Origin: Sulfitobacter dubius
Lineage (GTDB): Bacteria; Pseudomonadota; Alphaproteobacteria; Rhodobacterales; Rhodobacteraceae
DNA: 64,000 bases
Direction of reading: 5' to 3'
NCBI RefSeq assembly: GCF_900113435.1
Contig: NZ_FOPG01000001.1
Location: 1,583,240-1,647,239 of the forward strand
This document shows, piece by piece, positions 29,132 to 38,010 of this stretch; within the stretch, counting starts at the first letter, position 1; each line of letters opens with the position of its first letter. The notes under the pieces are model-generated. The model worked only from the letters and a program-made list of their open reading frames with translations. It searched no databases and had not been told where the DNA came from. The position numbers were made by a program, and so were the translations under genes.

Positions 29132-30784
29132 TTACATGTTTGGGTAGTTTGGCCCGTCGCCGCCCTGCGGGGTGGTCCAGACGATATTCTGCGTCGGGTC
29201 TTTGATGTCGCAGGTCTTGCAGTGAACACAGTTCTGGAAGTTGATCTGGAACCGCGTCTCGTTGGTCTTCTCATCCTCAACGAACTCATAGACCCCCGCG
29301 GGACAGTAACGTGCCGAAGGGCCTGCGTATTTCGGCAGGTTCACCTCGACCGGAATGCTCGGGTCTTTCAGCTTAAGGTGCGCGGGCTGGCTTTCCTCGT
29401 GATTAGTAAACGAGAAGGCCACGTTGGTCAGACGGTCAAAGCTGAGTTTGCCGTCGGGCTTGGGGTAGTCGATCTTTTTGTGCTTATCCGCAGGCTCAGT
29501 CGCTTCGGCGTCCGACTTCCCATGGCTCAGCGTGCCCAAAAGTGAGAAGCCGAGCGTGTTGGTCCACATGTCAAAGCCACCAAGCGCCAGCGACGCGGTG
29601 AGCCCGTATTTCGACCACAGCGGTTTCACGTTGCGCACTTTCTTGAGGTCCGTCGCAATCGGGCCTTCGCGGACATCGGTCTCATATTCGGTCAGCTCAT
29701 CGCCGCCCCGGCCTGCTTGGATCGCGGCATAGGCGGCCTCAGCCGCTGCCTTACCCGAGAGCATGGCGTTGTGGTTGCCCTTGATGCGCGGCACGTTGAC
29801 CATGCCCACCGAACAGCCGAGCAGCGCGACACCGGGGGCCACCATTTTGGGCATGGACTGATAGCCGCCTTCGGTGATCGCCCGCGCGCCGTAAGCCACA
29901 CGTTTTCCGCTTTTAAGCAGTTCGGCCACCATCGGGTGATGCTTGAAGCGCTGAAATTCCATGTAAGGGAAAACATGCGGGTTCTTGTAGCCGAGGTGGA
30001 CAACGAAACCGACGTAAACCTGATTGTTCTCAAGGTGATAGATAAAGGACCCGCCGCCCGCATTGCTGTTCAGCGGCCAGCCCATCGTGTGGGTGACGGT
30101 GCCTTCTTTGTGCTTGGCGGGGTCGATCTCCCAAATCTCTTTCATGCCGAGACCGTATTTCTGCGGCTCCTTGCCCTCGTCCAACCCGTATTTCGCGATG
30201 ACCTGCTTGCTCAGGCTGCCGCGCACGCCTTCGGAGAGGAAGACATACTTGCCGTGCAGCTCCATGCCCGGCTCATAGCTGGGGCCCGGCGTGCCGTCCG
30301 CCTGACGCCCCATCTCACCGGCCACAACGCCTTTGACTTCGCCATTCTCGCCGAACACAAGTTCAGAGCAGGCCATACCGGGGAAAACTTCGACGCCCAG
30401 TTCCTCGGCCTGTTCGGCCATCCAACGGCAGACATTGCCCATGGAGACAATGTAGTTGCCGTGGTTTTTCATCAGCGGTGGCATCGGGAATTCGGGGATG
30501 CGCAGCTTCCCCGCCTCGCCCAGCAGATAGAAATTGTCTTCCTTCACCGGCACATTGATCGGCGCGCCTTTTTCTTTCCAATCAGGGATCAGCGCATCCA
30601 GCCCGCAGGGGTCAAGCACCGCGCCCGAGAGGATATGCGCGCCCACTTCGGAGCCCTTCTCCAGCACCACGACATTGCAATCGGCGTCCAACTGCTTGAG
30701 CCGGATCGCAGCCGACAGGCCAGCAGGCCCGGCGCCGACGATCACAACGTCATATTCCATCGCTTCGCGTTCAATCTCGGCCAT
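29132..30784 (-). CDS. etfD: Electron transfer flavoprotein-ubiquinone oxidoreductase
   Basis: Membrane-associated enzyme passing electrons from acyl-CoA and amino acid oxidation (via ETF) to ubiquinone. The 550 residues include the FAD loop VGAGPAGLSAAIRLKQ at residues 16-31, the ubiquinone/FAD domains, and a C-terminal 4Fe-4S site with Cys in RYCPAGVYEF and NCVHCKTCDIKDP. The protein ends NYPNM as in mitochondrial relatives. It links functionally to the acyl-CoA dehydrogenase at 39549. It is monocistronic with a strong terminator. Confidence 0.96.
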   Translation of the reverse strand: MAEIEREAMEYDVVIVGAGPAGLSAAIRLKQLDADCNVVVLEKGSEVGAHILSGAVLDPCGLDALIPDWKEKGAPINVPVKEDNFYLLGEAGKLRIPEFPMPPLMKNHGNYIVSMGNVCRWMAEQAEELGVEVFPGMACSELVFGENGEVKGVVAGEMGRQADGTPGPSYEPGMELHGKYVFLSEGVRGSLSKQVIAKYGLDEGKEPQKYGLGMKEIWEIDPAKHKEGTVTHTMGWPLNSNAGGGSFIYHLENNQVYVGFVVHLGYKNPHVFPYMEFQRFKHHPMVAELLKSGKRVAYGARAITEGGYQSMPKMVAPGVALLGCSVGMVNVPRIKGNHNAMLSGKAAAEAAYAAIQAGRGGDELTEYETDVREGPIATDLKKVRNVKPLWSKYGLTASLALGGFDMWTNTLGFSLLGTLSHGKSDAEATEPADKHKKIDYPKPDGKLSFDRLTNVAFSFTNHEESQPAHLKLKDPSIPVEVNLPKYAGPSARYCPAGVYEFVEDEKTNETRFQINFQNCVHCKTCDIKDPTQNIVWTTPQGGDGPNYPNM

Positions 30785-31150
30785 TTTTGGTGCTCCCTCA
30801 CGGCAAATTCGGTTTGGATTTGGCTAAACCACCGCCGCGCGCAATGCAATCGCGACCCTGCGTTTATTGCGCAAAACGTGGTCGCAGCGACATAACATGA
30901 CGCGCGACCTGTCAGGCCGCCGGTTCGTCCCCCATCAGATAGCGCGAATGGTCACGATTTCACCACCACGATGATCGTGGTCATATTGCACAAGCAAGAT
31001 ACGATTGACGGCATTCAACCGCCGATCTTGAGGCCGTTAGGCACTTGCAATTGGCGGGCAGTTTGGGTCAGGTAACTGCCAAGTTGACACGCAATTGGCC
31101 GCCCCCCGGCGAAAACCCGGGTGCGGCCCTCATTATATAGGCACACCGCC
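30785..31150. promoter_or_regulatory. 366-base intergenic region upstream of greA with several dyads
   Basis: No convincing gene. It must hold the divergent promoters of ETF-QO and greA. Visible elements are the palindrome ACCACGAT-G-ATCGTGGT (30965-30981), GGCAGTT/AACTGCC (31057-31063 and 31074-31080), a repeated GCAATTGGC (about 31047 and 31091), and a GC-rich stem GGCCGC/GCGGCC (31097-31102 and 31123-31128) ending in ATTATATAG just ahead of greA. TTGACA occurs at 31084-31089 but without a -10 at normal spacing. Confidence 0.5.
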
Positions 31151-31621
31151 ATGGAAAAGATCCCGATGACCCGCGACGGTCACACCGCGCTCGAAGTTGA
31201 ACTCAAGCATCTCAAGTCGGTTGAACGTCCCGCCATCATCAAAGCCATCGCCGAAGCGCGCGAACATGGTGACCTGTCGGAAAATGCCGAGTATCATTCC
31301 GCCAAGGAAAAGCAGTCTTTCATCGAAGGCCGCATCAAAGAGCTTGAGGGCGTGATCTCGCTCGCGGATGTGATTGATCCCAAGAAACTGTCGGGGTCGA
31401 TCAAGTTCGGGGCCACGGTGACGCTGGTGGACGAAGACACCGACGAAGAGAAAACCTATCAGATCGTTGGCGAATATGAGGCCAACATCGAAAAGGGCCT
31501 TTTGAACATCAAGTCGCCCATCGCCCGCGCGCTGATCGGCAAGGAAGAAGGTGATTCCGTCGAGGTGCGCACCCCCGGGGGGCAAAAGTCCTATGAGGTT
31601 CTCAAGATCGTCTACGCTTGA
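31151..31621 (+). CDS. greA: Transcription elongation factor GreA
   Basis: Rescues backtracked RNA polymerase by stimulating transcript cleavage. The 156-residue product has the N-terminal coiled coil with [16 protein letters not shown] (acidic tip Asp/Glu) and the C-terminal FKBP-like domain. The ATG at 31151 gives [15 protein letters not shown]; an upstream GTG at 31121 would place the GC-rich stem inside the gene and is unlikely. Confidence 0.96.
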   Translation: MEKIPMTRDGHTALEVELKHLKSVERPAIIKAIAEAREHGDLSENAEYHSAKEKQSFIEGRIKELEGVISLADVIDPKKLSGSIKFGATVTLVDEDTDEEKTYQIVGEYEANIEKGLLNIKSPIARALIGKEEGDSVEVRTPGGQKSYEVLKIVYA

Positions 31622-31635
31622 ACGGGAAGGCTGAC

Positions 31636-32703
31636 ATGGCAGAGCCCGACGCTTCCGCACCCCAAGACCAAGCCCCCCGCGCCCCACGTGGCGGGAACGG
31701 CGCCGCGCGGCCTGCGCAGATCGGTCTCTATGACCGGCCCAAGGGCAGCAGCATCACCGAAATTGAGATCATAGCGGGCGGGCTTTCAGCGCTTTGGCTG
31801 CTCGGCACGGCGATCTATTTCACCTTTATCGCCGCAGAGGTGCCAGAGGGCGCGAATGAGGCTGGGCTGCGCGGGTTATTGACCCTGCTGGTCGTGGTTC
31901 TTCCTGTGGCGATGATTTGGGTGGCGGCCACTGCGGCGCGTGCCGGGCGGGTCATGCGCGAAGAAAGCCAGCGCTTGCAAGCTGCAATCGACGCCATCCG
32001 CCATTCCTATATCTCGCAACAGCAGGGCAACAAGCCTGCGGGCGAGAGCAGCATCGCACGTAAACTAGATGAATTGACCGCCAGCCTCCGCAAAACCGAG
32101 ATTGCGCTGGCGGGTCTTCAAGGCCGCGAAGAGCCAGCGCGCCCTGCGGCCCCTGCCCCCGCGCCAACACCCCCCGCCGCCGAAGATCAGCCCACGCTGG
32201 CGCTTGGCACGCAGGCGGGCGATATGACCCAACCCCTGTCTGCCGAAGATTTTACCCGAGCTTTGAACTTTCCAGAAACGGCTGAAGATAGAGCCGGGTT
32301 CGACGCGCTGCGCCGTGCGCTGAAAGACCGCTCTGCCTCGCAACTGGTGCAGGCCGCGCAGGATGTGCTGACCCTGCTGAGCCAAGACGGCATCTATATG
32401 GACGACCTGCGCCCCGACCGCGCGCGCCCCGAGGTCTGGCGGCAGTTCGCCAGCGGTGCGCGGGGCCGCACGATTGCGCCTCTCGGCGGAATTCGGGATC
32501 GCTCCTCGCTGGCGCTGGCCAATGCGCGGATGCGGCAAGACCCGATCTTCCGCGATGCCGCGCATCACTTCCTGCGCCGCTTTGACCGGACCTTTGCCGA
32601 GTTTGAAAAGCAGGCAACAGATGAGGAAATCTCGATGCTGGCCGACACCCGCACCGCCCGCGCCTTTATGTTGCTGGGCCGCTGCGCGGGCACCTTCGAT
32701 TGA
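31636..32703 (+). CDS. Conserved membrane protein with coiled coil, function unknown
   Basis: 355 residues from ATG 31636, with GGGAAGG five bases before it. Two membrane helices (about residues 46-68 and 79-98) are followed by a coiled coil (100-155), an Ala/Pro linker (160-185), and a helical C-terminal domain of about 165 residues (SAEDFTRALNFPETAEDRAGF onward). The gene follows greA by 14 bases and is probably cotranscribed. I do not recognise a named family; it looks like a conserved alphaproteobacterial inner-membrane protein whose large domain faces the cytosol. Confidence 0.7.
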   Translation: MAEPDASAPQDQAPRAPRGGNGAARPAQIGLYDRPKGSSITEIEIIAGGLSALWLLGTAIYFTFIAAEVPEGANEAGLRGLLTLLVVVLPVAMIWVAATAARAGRVMREESQRLQAAIDAIRHSYISQQQGNKPAGESSIARKLDELTASLRKTEIALAGLQGREEPARPAAPAPAPTPPAAEDQPTLALGTQAGDMTQPLSAEDFTRALNFPETAEDRAGFDALRRALKDRSASQLVQAAQDVLTLLSQDGIYMDDLRPDRARPEVWRQFASGARGRTIAPLGGIRDRSSLALANARMRQDPIFRDAAHHFLRRFDRTFAEFEKQATDEEISMLADTRTARAFMLLGRCAGTFD

Positions 32704-32712
32704 CGCGCGACC

Positions 32713-34476
32713 TTAGCTGGTAAAGCTGCCGTAGGGGATAAAGCGCACGGTGTCGCCCGGCTTGATGTCGCGGGCGGCCTCGTCCAACTCTACCAAGCCT
32801 TCTGCCCAGCTTAACCCGCTGATCCGGCCCGACCCTTCTGAGGCAAAGACCTCGGCCCGGCCATTGCGCATCCGTGCGCGCAAGTATTCCCGCCGCCCGG
32901 CCTTTTTGCGTTTGTCGAACGCCGCGGGCACATCAAAATCTTGAGGTTCCTGCCAGCCGTGTCCGGCGAGCAGCGCCATGGCGGGCCGGGCGAAGATCAG
33001 CGAACAGACCATCGCCGCCACCGGATTGCCCGGCAGCCCGAAGACCGGCACCCCCTGCCACATCCCAAGCGCCAAGGGCCGCCCCGGCTTTACCGCGATC
33101 CGCCAAAGCTGCATCGCCCCTGCTTCGGTCAACAGGGCCGAGACGTGGTCTTCGTCCCCCGCAGAGGCGCCGCCGCTGGTGAGGATTACATCGACCTGCG
33201 CTGCCGCCGCATCAAGCCGCGCACGCAGCGCGGCGCGGTCGTCGGCCACGCGGCCCAGATCGACCGCCTCATGGCCAAAGTCGGCGACGAGTTGCAGCAG
33301 CATCGGGCGGTTGGCGTCGTAAATCTGCCCGTCGCGTGCTGCCTCCCCCACCTCGACCAATTCGTCGCCGGTGGAGATCACGCCGACCTTCAATCGCTTG
33401 CGGAGGTGCACCTCTGCCACACCCGCTGCCGCCATCAATGCCAGTTCTGCCGGACCAATGCGCGTGCCTGCGGTGAGGATCACATCGCCGGCTTCTACGT
33501 CCTCTCCGGCTTTACGGGTGTTCGCCCCCTGTTTCACCGGTCCGTGAAACCGCAACATGCCGCCCTCGGCGGTCACATCCTCTTGCAAGATGACAGTATC
33601 GACCCCTTCGGGCAGCGCCGCGCCGGTTAGAACGCGGATCGCTTGGCCCGCAGGCACCGCGCCGGGGCGATCCCCCGCCGCTGCACGGCCCGGCACCAGC
33701 GGAAGCTCATGCAACCCTTCGCCGCGCCCACCGGCAAAACCGTAGCCATCGACCGCCGTATTCGGCAGCGGCGGGTTGGCGCGGATGGCTGTGACATCTT
33801 CGGCCACGATACGCCCCCCGGCATCGGCGGCGGGAAGGGTTTCGGCCCCCGTCACCGGGTGGAGGCGCTCTTTCAACAGCGCCAGCGCATCATCCACCGG
33901 GGTCCAATGCACGCCGGGTGGGAGGGCGAAACAATCGTTGCGCAGGGGCGGCGGTGCGGTGGTGGCAGGTGCCGTTGGGGCGGCGATCAGCCCCACTTCG
34001 TGCAGGATGAAGTCGGCAATCGCACGGGTGTCGTTCAGATCAAAAACAGGCCGGTCCATCTCAAGCGCCACGTCGCTGGCCACCGCCCGCACCGTAGGGT
34101 CATCCGGCGCGATCAGCGCGTTTCCGGTCTCGGCCCGGTGCGCTTCGACCTTGGGATGGCCATCGCGTTTGTAGCCTTCGATCAGCACCAGATCGACGGG
34201 CGAAAGCCGTGCGAGATGCGCCTCCAGCGGCGGCTCTTCGGCCCCGCGCAACTCATGCATCAAGGCAAAGCGCGCGCCGGAGGCCAACAGCACCTCGAGC
34301 GCGCCCGCGATCCGGTGGCGGTGGCTGTCCTTGCCGGGGTGGTCCACGTCGAAAGTGTGATGCGCATGTTTGACGGTGGAGACGGTAAACCCACGGCCCG
34401 TGATCTCCGCCACCAGCCGCTCCATCAGCCCGGTCTTACCGGCGTTCTTCCAACCGACGACGCCGTAAACCCTCAT
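32713..34476 (-). CDS. moeA: Fused MobB-MoeA: molybdopterin adaptor and molybdotransferase
   Basis: 587 residues. Residues 1-165 are a MobB P-loop domain (VVGWKNAGKTGLMERL at 6-21, HAHHTFDVDHPGKDSHRH); residues ~180-587 are MoeA, with PLPNTAVDGYGFAGG, ISTGDELVEVGEAARDGQIY, TSGGASAGDEDHV and GLPGNPVAAMV. MoeA inserts molybdenum into adenylated molybdopterin and MobB assists MobA in making the MGD cofactor, so the fusion brings late cofactor steps together. No frameshift separates the domains. It overlaps mobA by 4 bases. Confidence 0.95.
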   Translation of the reverse strand: MRVYGVVGWKNAGKTGLMERLVAEITGRGFTVSTVKHAHHTFDVDHPGKDSHRHRIAGALEVLLASGARFALMHELRGAEEPPLEAHLARLSPVDLVLIEGYKRDGHPKVEAHRAETGNALIAPDDPTVRAVASDVALEMDRPVFDLNDTRAIADFILHEVGLIAAPTAPATTAPPPLRNDCFALPPGVHWTPVDDALALLKERLHPVTGAETLPAADAGGRIVAEDVTAIRANPPLPNTAVDGYGFAGGRGEGLHELPLVPGRAAAGDRPGAVPAGQAIRVLTGAALPEGVDTVILQEDVTAEGGMLRFHGPVKQGANTRKAGEDVEAGDVILTAGTRIGPAELALMAAAGVAEVHLRKRLKVGVISTGDELVEVGEAARDGQIYDANRPMLLQLVADFGHEAVDLGRVADDRAALRARLDAAAAQVDVILTSGGASAGDEDHVSALLTEAGAMQLWRIAVKPGRPLALGMWQGVPVFGLPGNPVAAMVCSLIFARPAMALLAGHGWQEPQDFDVPAAFDKRKKAGRREYLRARMRNGRAEVFASEGSGRISGLSWAEGLVELDEAARDIKPGDTVRFIPYGSFTS

Positions 34477-35075
34477 GCCATCGCCTCTGCTTTCGCCAGA
34501 TCCTCGGGCGTGTTCACGTTGAAGAAAGCGGCCTCATCGGGGAACAGCGCCTCGCGCCCGTCGTGCTGTTCGGTCCAGAGCACCACCTTGCGCAGTCCGC
34601 CCGCCAATGCCGCGCGCAGATCGTCCCGCAGCGCCACGGGCCAGAGGCCAAAGGTCGGATGCCGCGCCGTGCCGCGCTTCGCGTCCGGCGTCGCGGCCAA
34701 GGCCAGCGGGTGGTCCATGCCATCGGCGGCCAGCAGCAAACGCGGCACCAGATCGCAGGGGAAGAAAGGCGTATCGGCGGCAGCGGTCACAATCGTATCG
34801 GCCCCCTGTTCGGCGGCCCAGTCGAGCCCGGCCAGTACGCCCGCAAGCGGCCCGGCGAAACCCTCGATACTGTCCGCCAGCACCGGCAGGCCCAGATCCG
34901 CAAAGCGCGCCGCATCGCCATTGGCATTGAGCGCCAGCCCCGCGACCTGCGGCTCCAGCCGGTCGATCACCGAAGACAGAAGCGTGCCTCGCCCCAGCGG
35001 CAGCAAGCCCTTGTCACCGCCGCCCATACGGGTCGCCTGCCCGCCCGCCAGAATGACGCCAAGTGGTTGTTTCAT
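34473..35075 (-). CDS. mobA: Molybdenum cofactor guanylyltransferase
   Basis: Transfers GMP to molybdopterin to form MGD for DMSO-reductase-family enzymes. The 200 residues start MKQPLGVILAGGQATRMGGG, the nucleotidyltransferase loop, followed by DKGLLPLGRGTLL; TAAADTPFFPCDLVPRLL carries the metal Asp. The ATG at 35075 was chosen because the LAGG loop is always close to the N-terminus. It is cotranscribed with fdhD upstream and moeA downstream. Confidence 0.94.
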   Translation of the reverse strand: MKQPLGVILAGGQATRMGGGDKGLLPLGRGTLLSSVIDRLEPQVAGLALNANGDAARFADLGLPVLADSIEGFAGPLAGVLAGLDWAAEQGADTIVTAAADTPFFPCDLVPRLLLAADGMDHPLALAATPDAKRGTARHPTFGLWPVALRDDLRAALAGGLRKVVLWTEQHDGREALFPDEAAFFNVNTPEDLAKAEAMA

Positions 35076-35079
35076 GTGG

Positions 35080-35964
35080 TCAATCCTTCGCGCCCTTGCG
35101 CCCGCTTTTGCGCGGCTCTTCGGCCACGCTGGCCGGATCCGCATCGCGGATGAGCCGCCCCTCCCCGGCCAGACAGGTAAAGCGCTGCCCGCGCATCCGC
35201 CCGATCAGGGTCAGGTTCACCTGTTGGGCGATCTCCACCCCCCAAGCGGTAAAGCCCGAGCGGGACGCCAGCACCGGAATGCCCATCATCGCCGTCTTGA
35301 TCACCATCTCAGAGGTCAGCCGCCCGGTGGTATAAAGCACCTTATCCTCAGCCCCGACCCCTTCGGAGAGCATCCAACCCGCGATTTTGTCGACCGCGTT
35401 GTGACGGCCCACATCCTCCATATAGACCAAGGGCCGGTCGCCTTGGCAGAGCACCGTGCCATGAATGGCCCCGGCCTCAAGATAAAGGCTCGGCGTGCGA
35501 TTGATCTTGGCCGCGAGCGCGTAAAGGTCCGAGGTACGCACCGGCATGTCGGGCAGGCTCACCTCTGCCAACCCCTCCATCATATCGCCAAAGACGGTGC
35601 CCACGGCGCAGCCGCTGGTGCGGGTCTTGCGCTGCATCTTGTCTTCGTAATCGGTGGCGCGTTTGGTGCGGACGACGACAGTCTCAAGCTCTTCGTCATA
35701 ATCGACGCCGGTGATCTCTTCGCCCGGGCGCAGCATCCCCTGATTGCGCAGAAAGCCGAGCGCCAGATAGGCCGGGTAATCGCCAATGGTCATGGCGGTC
35801 ACGATCTCTTGACGGTTGAGGAATATCGTCAGGGGGCGCTCTTCGACCACATTGATCGCCACCTCCGCGCCGGTGTGATCTACGCCAGAGACATTCCGCG
35901 TCAGTCGAACAGCAGTGGGATCGGGGGCGATCAGATAATTGCTAAGTTCATTGTCGCGGGCCAA
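35080..35964 (-). CDS. fdhD: FdhD, sulfur carrier for formate dehydrogenase
   Basis: Delivers sulfur from a cysteine desulfurase to the molybdenum cofactor of formate dehydrogenase. The 294 residues contain RTSGCAVGTVFGD, where only the first Cys of the E. coli CxxC remains, plus EDVGRHNAVDKIAGW and YTTGRLTSEMV, the family signatures. The start is TTG at 35964 behind AAGGGGA. It heads the fdhD-mobA-moeA unit, which suggests the cell makes a Mo-bisMGD formate dehydrogenase encoded elsewhere. Confidence 0.94.
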   Translation of the reverse strand: MARDNELSNYLIAPDPTAVRLTRNVSGVDHTGAEVAINVVEERPLTIFLNRQEIVTAMTIGDYPAYLALGFLRNQGMLRPGEEITGVDYDEELETVVVRTKRATDYEDKMQRKTRTSGCAVGTVFGDMMEGLAEVSLPDMPVRTSDLYALAAKINRTPSLYLEAGAIHGTVLCQGDRPLVYMEDVGRHNAVDKIAGWMLSEGVGAEDKVLYTTGRLTSEMVIKTAMMGIPVLASRSGFTAWGVEIAQQVNLTLIGRMRGQRFTCLAGEGRLIRDADPASVAEEPRKSGRKGAKD

Positions 35965-36019
35965 TTGTATCCCCTTCCGGTTAGGTCTAAGCCTTTGACA
36001 TTATATTTAAGAGTTCGTC

Positions 36020-36745
36020 ATGGCCATCACCACCACCAAATCCGCCTATCGCAAAGGTATCGTTGACGCATTGCCCTTTGTGTTGGTGATTATTCCTTTC
36101 GCCTCGCTCTTTGGTCTGCTGGCCACCGAAGCTGGGTTGAACGTATTCGAGACGCTGACCTTCTCCGTCGTGGTGATCGCGGGTGCCGCGCAGTTCACGG
36201 CCTTGCAACTGCTGCAAGAAGACGTGCCTACGGCGATTGTGCTCGCCTCAGCGCTAGCGGTGAACCTGCGCATGGCAATGTATTCGGCGTCTCTCACCCC
36301 TTGGATCGGCGGCGCGCCGGTATGGCAGCGGGCACTGGCGGCCTATATGACGGTGGATCAATCCTATGTCGCGGCCATGACCCAATATGAACGCGCCCCA
36401 GAAATGACCGTGCCGCAACGCATGGCCTACTTCTTTGGGACCGTGACCCCGGTGGTGCCGCTTTGGTATATCTTCACGCTTGTCGGCGCGATGGTCGGCT
36501 CGAGTGTGCCTGACAGTTGGGCCCTGGATTTTGCGATTCCGATCACCTTCCTTGCTATGATCGCGCCGATGTTTCGCACATTGGCCCATGTGGCCGCGGC
36601 GTTTGTCGCAGTGATTGTAAGCCTTATTGCCGTTAATGTGCCCTATGCGCTTGGGCTGATCATCGCGGGGCTCGCGGGTATGATTACCGGCGCGCAGGTT
36701 GAGGCATGGATGGAACGGCGCAAGCCGGGGAGCATGGCACGATGA
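36020..36745 (+). CDS. azlC: Branched-chain amino acid permease, large subunit (AzlC)
   Basis: Inner-membrane protein of 241 residues with about six to eight hydrophobic helices. The VIAGAAQFTALQLLQ and NLRMAMYSASLTPWI segments are family hallmarks. With AzlD it exports branched-chain amino acids or analogues in Bacillus and E. coli (YgaZH). It shares a 55-base divergent region with fdhD; a TATATT at 36002-36007 may be its -10 site. AzlD overlaps the 3' end by 4 bases. Confidence 0.93.
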   Translation: MAITTTKSAYRKGIVDALPFVLVIIPFASLFGLLATEAGLNVFETLTFSVVVIAGAAQFTALQLLQEDVPTAIVLASALAVNLRMAMYSASLTPWIGGAPVWQRALAAYMTVDQSYVAAMTQYERAPEMTVPQRMAYFFGTVTPVVPLWYIFTLVGAMVGSSVPDSWALDFAIPITFLAMIAPMFRTLAHVAAAFVAVIVSLIAVNVPYALGLIIAGLAGMITGAQVEAWMERRKPGSMAR

Positions 36746-37068
36746 TTGATAAAACCGCACTTTGGACCGTAATCATCGGCCTCGGGCTGGGCAGCTTTTT
36801 CCTGCGCTTTGTCTTTACCGGGCTGGTGGGCGACAAGCAGATGCCTGCGTGGCTTTTGCGGCACCTGCGCTATACCGCCGTGGCGATCCTGCCCGCGTTG
36901 GTCGCGCCACAGGTGTTATGGCCCTCGGCCACCGATGGGCAATTTGATCTGCCCCGAGTCAGCGCCGCCGTGGTCACGCTGGGCGTCGGGCTGTTAACGA
37001 AAAACGTACTCGCCGCGATCGTGTCAGGAGCCGTGGCGCTTTATGGTATGCTGTACTTGGTCGGCTAA
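36742..37068 (+). CDS. azlD: Branched-chain amino acid transporter small subunit (AzlD)
   Basis: 108 residues, four predicted membrane helices, beginning MIDKTALWTVIIGLGLGSFF. The LLRHLRYTAVAILPALVAP segment fits the AzlD/YgaH family. Its ATG overlaps the azlC stop (ATGA), so the two subunits are made in a coupled way. Confidence 0.9.
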   Translation: MIDKTALWTVIIGLGLGSFFLRFVFTGLVGDKQMPAWLLRHLRYTAVAILPALVAPQVLWPSATDGQFDLPRVSAAVVTLGVGLLTKNVLAAIVSGAVALYGMLYLVG

Positions 37069-37077
37069 GCGCGGGCG

Positions 37078-37686
37078 TTACTGGCGTGCCAGTTCCGCCG
37101 CGCGCAGGGCATCGATCACGTCGCCCTCATCATCTTCGTAATATTTCGTGGTGGTCACGCCCGGCAACGCCTCAAACCGCTCTTGCAGTTTGACGGGATA
37201 GAAGGTCGATCCAACATTCTGAAAGCTGGGGATTTCACCAAGGATCCCGCTGGTGGCACTGGCACAAAAAGCACCGGGCACGGCACCGTGGGTCGTAACC
37301 AATTGCAGCGCCCGTTCGGCCACGGCGGGGGTTACTTGAATTTCTTGGGTAACAACGTGAAAGGTGCTGCGCGCATGGGCCGATTTGTAGGCCTGCAACC
37401 AACCCGGCGTCACACCGTAAAGCACATCGCCCCGTTCGACCAAACGCGCATCGCGAAACGATCCTGCTGGGTCAAAGATCACGCGCTGCGACCCATTCAC
37501 CATCAGCGCGGTATGACCACCACTGCCCGTGCGGTTGTTCACCATGGTCATTAATGTCAGCGAAGGCGGTTCGGACGAGCGATAGGCGGCACGCGCGACG
37601 ACGTCGGGCGGACTATCGGGGCTTTGATCCACCGAACAGCCAGCCAACACGCCTACAAGCGCGATCACAGTAAAGAGAGTTCTCAA
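37078..37686 (-). CDS. Lipoprotein with possible papain-like (permuted) fold
   Basis: 202 residues starting at TTG 37686, supported by AGAGGG seven bases before. The lipobox LVGVLAGC places the lipidated Cys at residue 17; Asp does not follow it, so outer-membrane sorting is likely. His58 in GSGGHTALMV, Asp72 in FDPAGSF and Cys141 in GAFCASATSGIL occur in the order seen in permuted NlpC/P60 or LRAT-like hydrolases, where His precedes Cys. That makes a thiol hydrolase or acyltransferase possible, but the match is by eye only. It converges on azlD. Confidence 0.65.
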   Translation of the reverse strand: MRTLFTVIALVGVLAGCSVDQSPDSPPDVVARAAYRSSEPPSLTLMTMVNNRTGSGGHTALMVNGSQRVIFDPAGSFRDARLVERGDVLYGVTPGWLQAYKSAHARSTFHVVTQEIQVTPAVAERALQLVTTHGAVPGAFCASATSGILGEIPSFQNVGSTFYPVKLQERFEALPGVTTTKYYEDDEGDVIDALRAAELARQ

Positions 37687-37719
37687 AGGCTTACCCTCTT
37701 GAACAACAGTATACGGCGA

Positions 37720-37854
37720 TTAACCAGCAAAGAGCGCCAGCAGAACCAAGATCGCGAGGATGACGACAACGCTGCGTGTTACGAAGGTCATGAACCCGTC
37801 AAAGGTCTTTTCCTGAGCATCGTAATCCATGCTACCGTGTTCATGTTCAGCCAT
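37720..37854 (-). CDS. aa3-type cytochrome c oxidase subunit IV
   Basis: A 44-residue microprotein: MAEHEHGSMDYDAQEKTFDG, then a single membrane helix (FVTRSVVVILAILVLLALFAG). The N-terminal MDxxxQEKTFxGF pattern and size match the bacterial aa3 oxidase subunit IV family (Paracoccus and Rhodobacter CoxIV). The main oxidase genes are not in the window, so the subunit is encoded separately. The stop is 33 bases before the lipoprotein start, and the two may be cotranscribed. Confidence 0.88.
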   Translation of the reverse strand: MAEHEHGSMDYDAQEKTFDGFMTFVTRSVVVILAILVLLALFAG

Positions 37855-38010
37855 TTTCGTCTCCCTAGGAAAATCTGTTCGCGGTGATTAACCTATATAA
37901 TTCTCCCTGTCACGGGGGGATAACAATCTGAATACCATACTAGCAATAGGCGAAACTGCGCGCTATAGGGGAATCTGATAGGCGGCTGCACGCCACGGAT
38001 TCGTGCAAAC

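Noticed and set aside
31084..31089. TTGACA upstream of greA as a -35 element
   Set aside because: No -10-like hexamer at 15-19 bases; the ATTATATAG stretch is over 40 bases away.
30880..31120. A tRNA or small gene in the ETF-QO/greA gap, prompted by GGTTCGTCC near 30921
   Set aside because: No matching acceptor, D or anticodon stems, and the short frame from 30897 ends after about 25 codons without a ribosome site.
33643..36066. A plus-strand frame of about 800 codons opposite moeA, mobA and fdhD
   Set aside because: Antisense to three well-conserved genes; sequence is low-complexity Arg/Pro/Ala/His with no family match.
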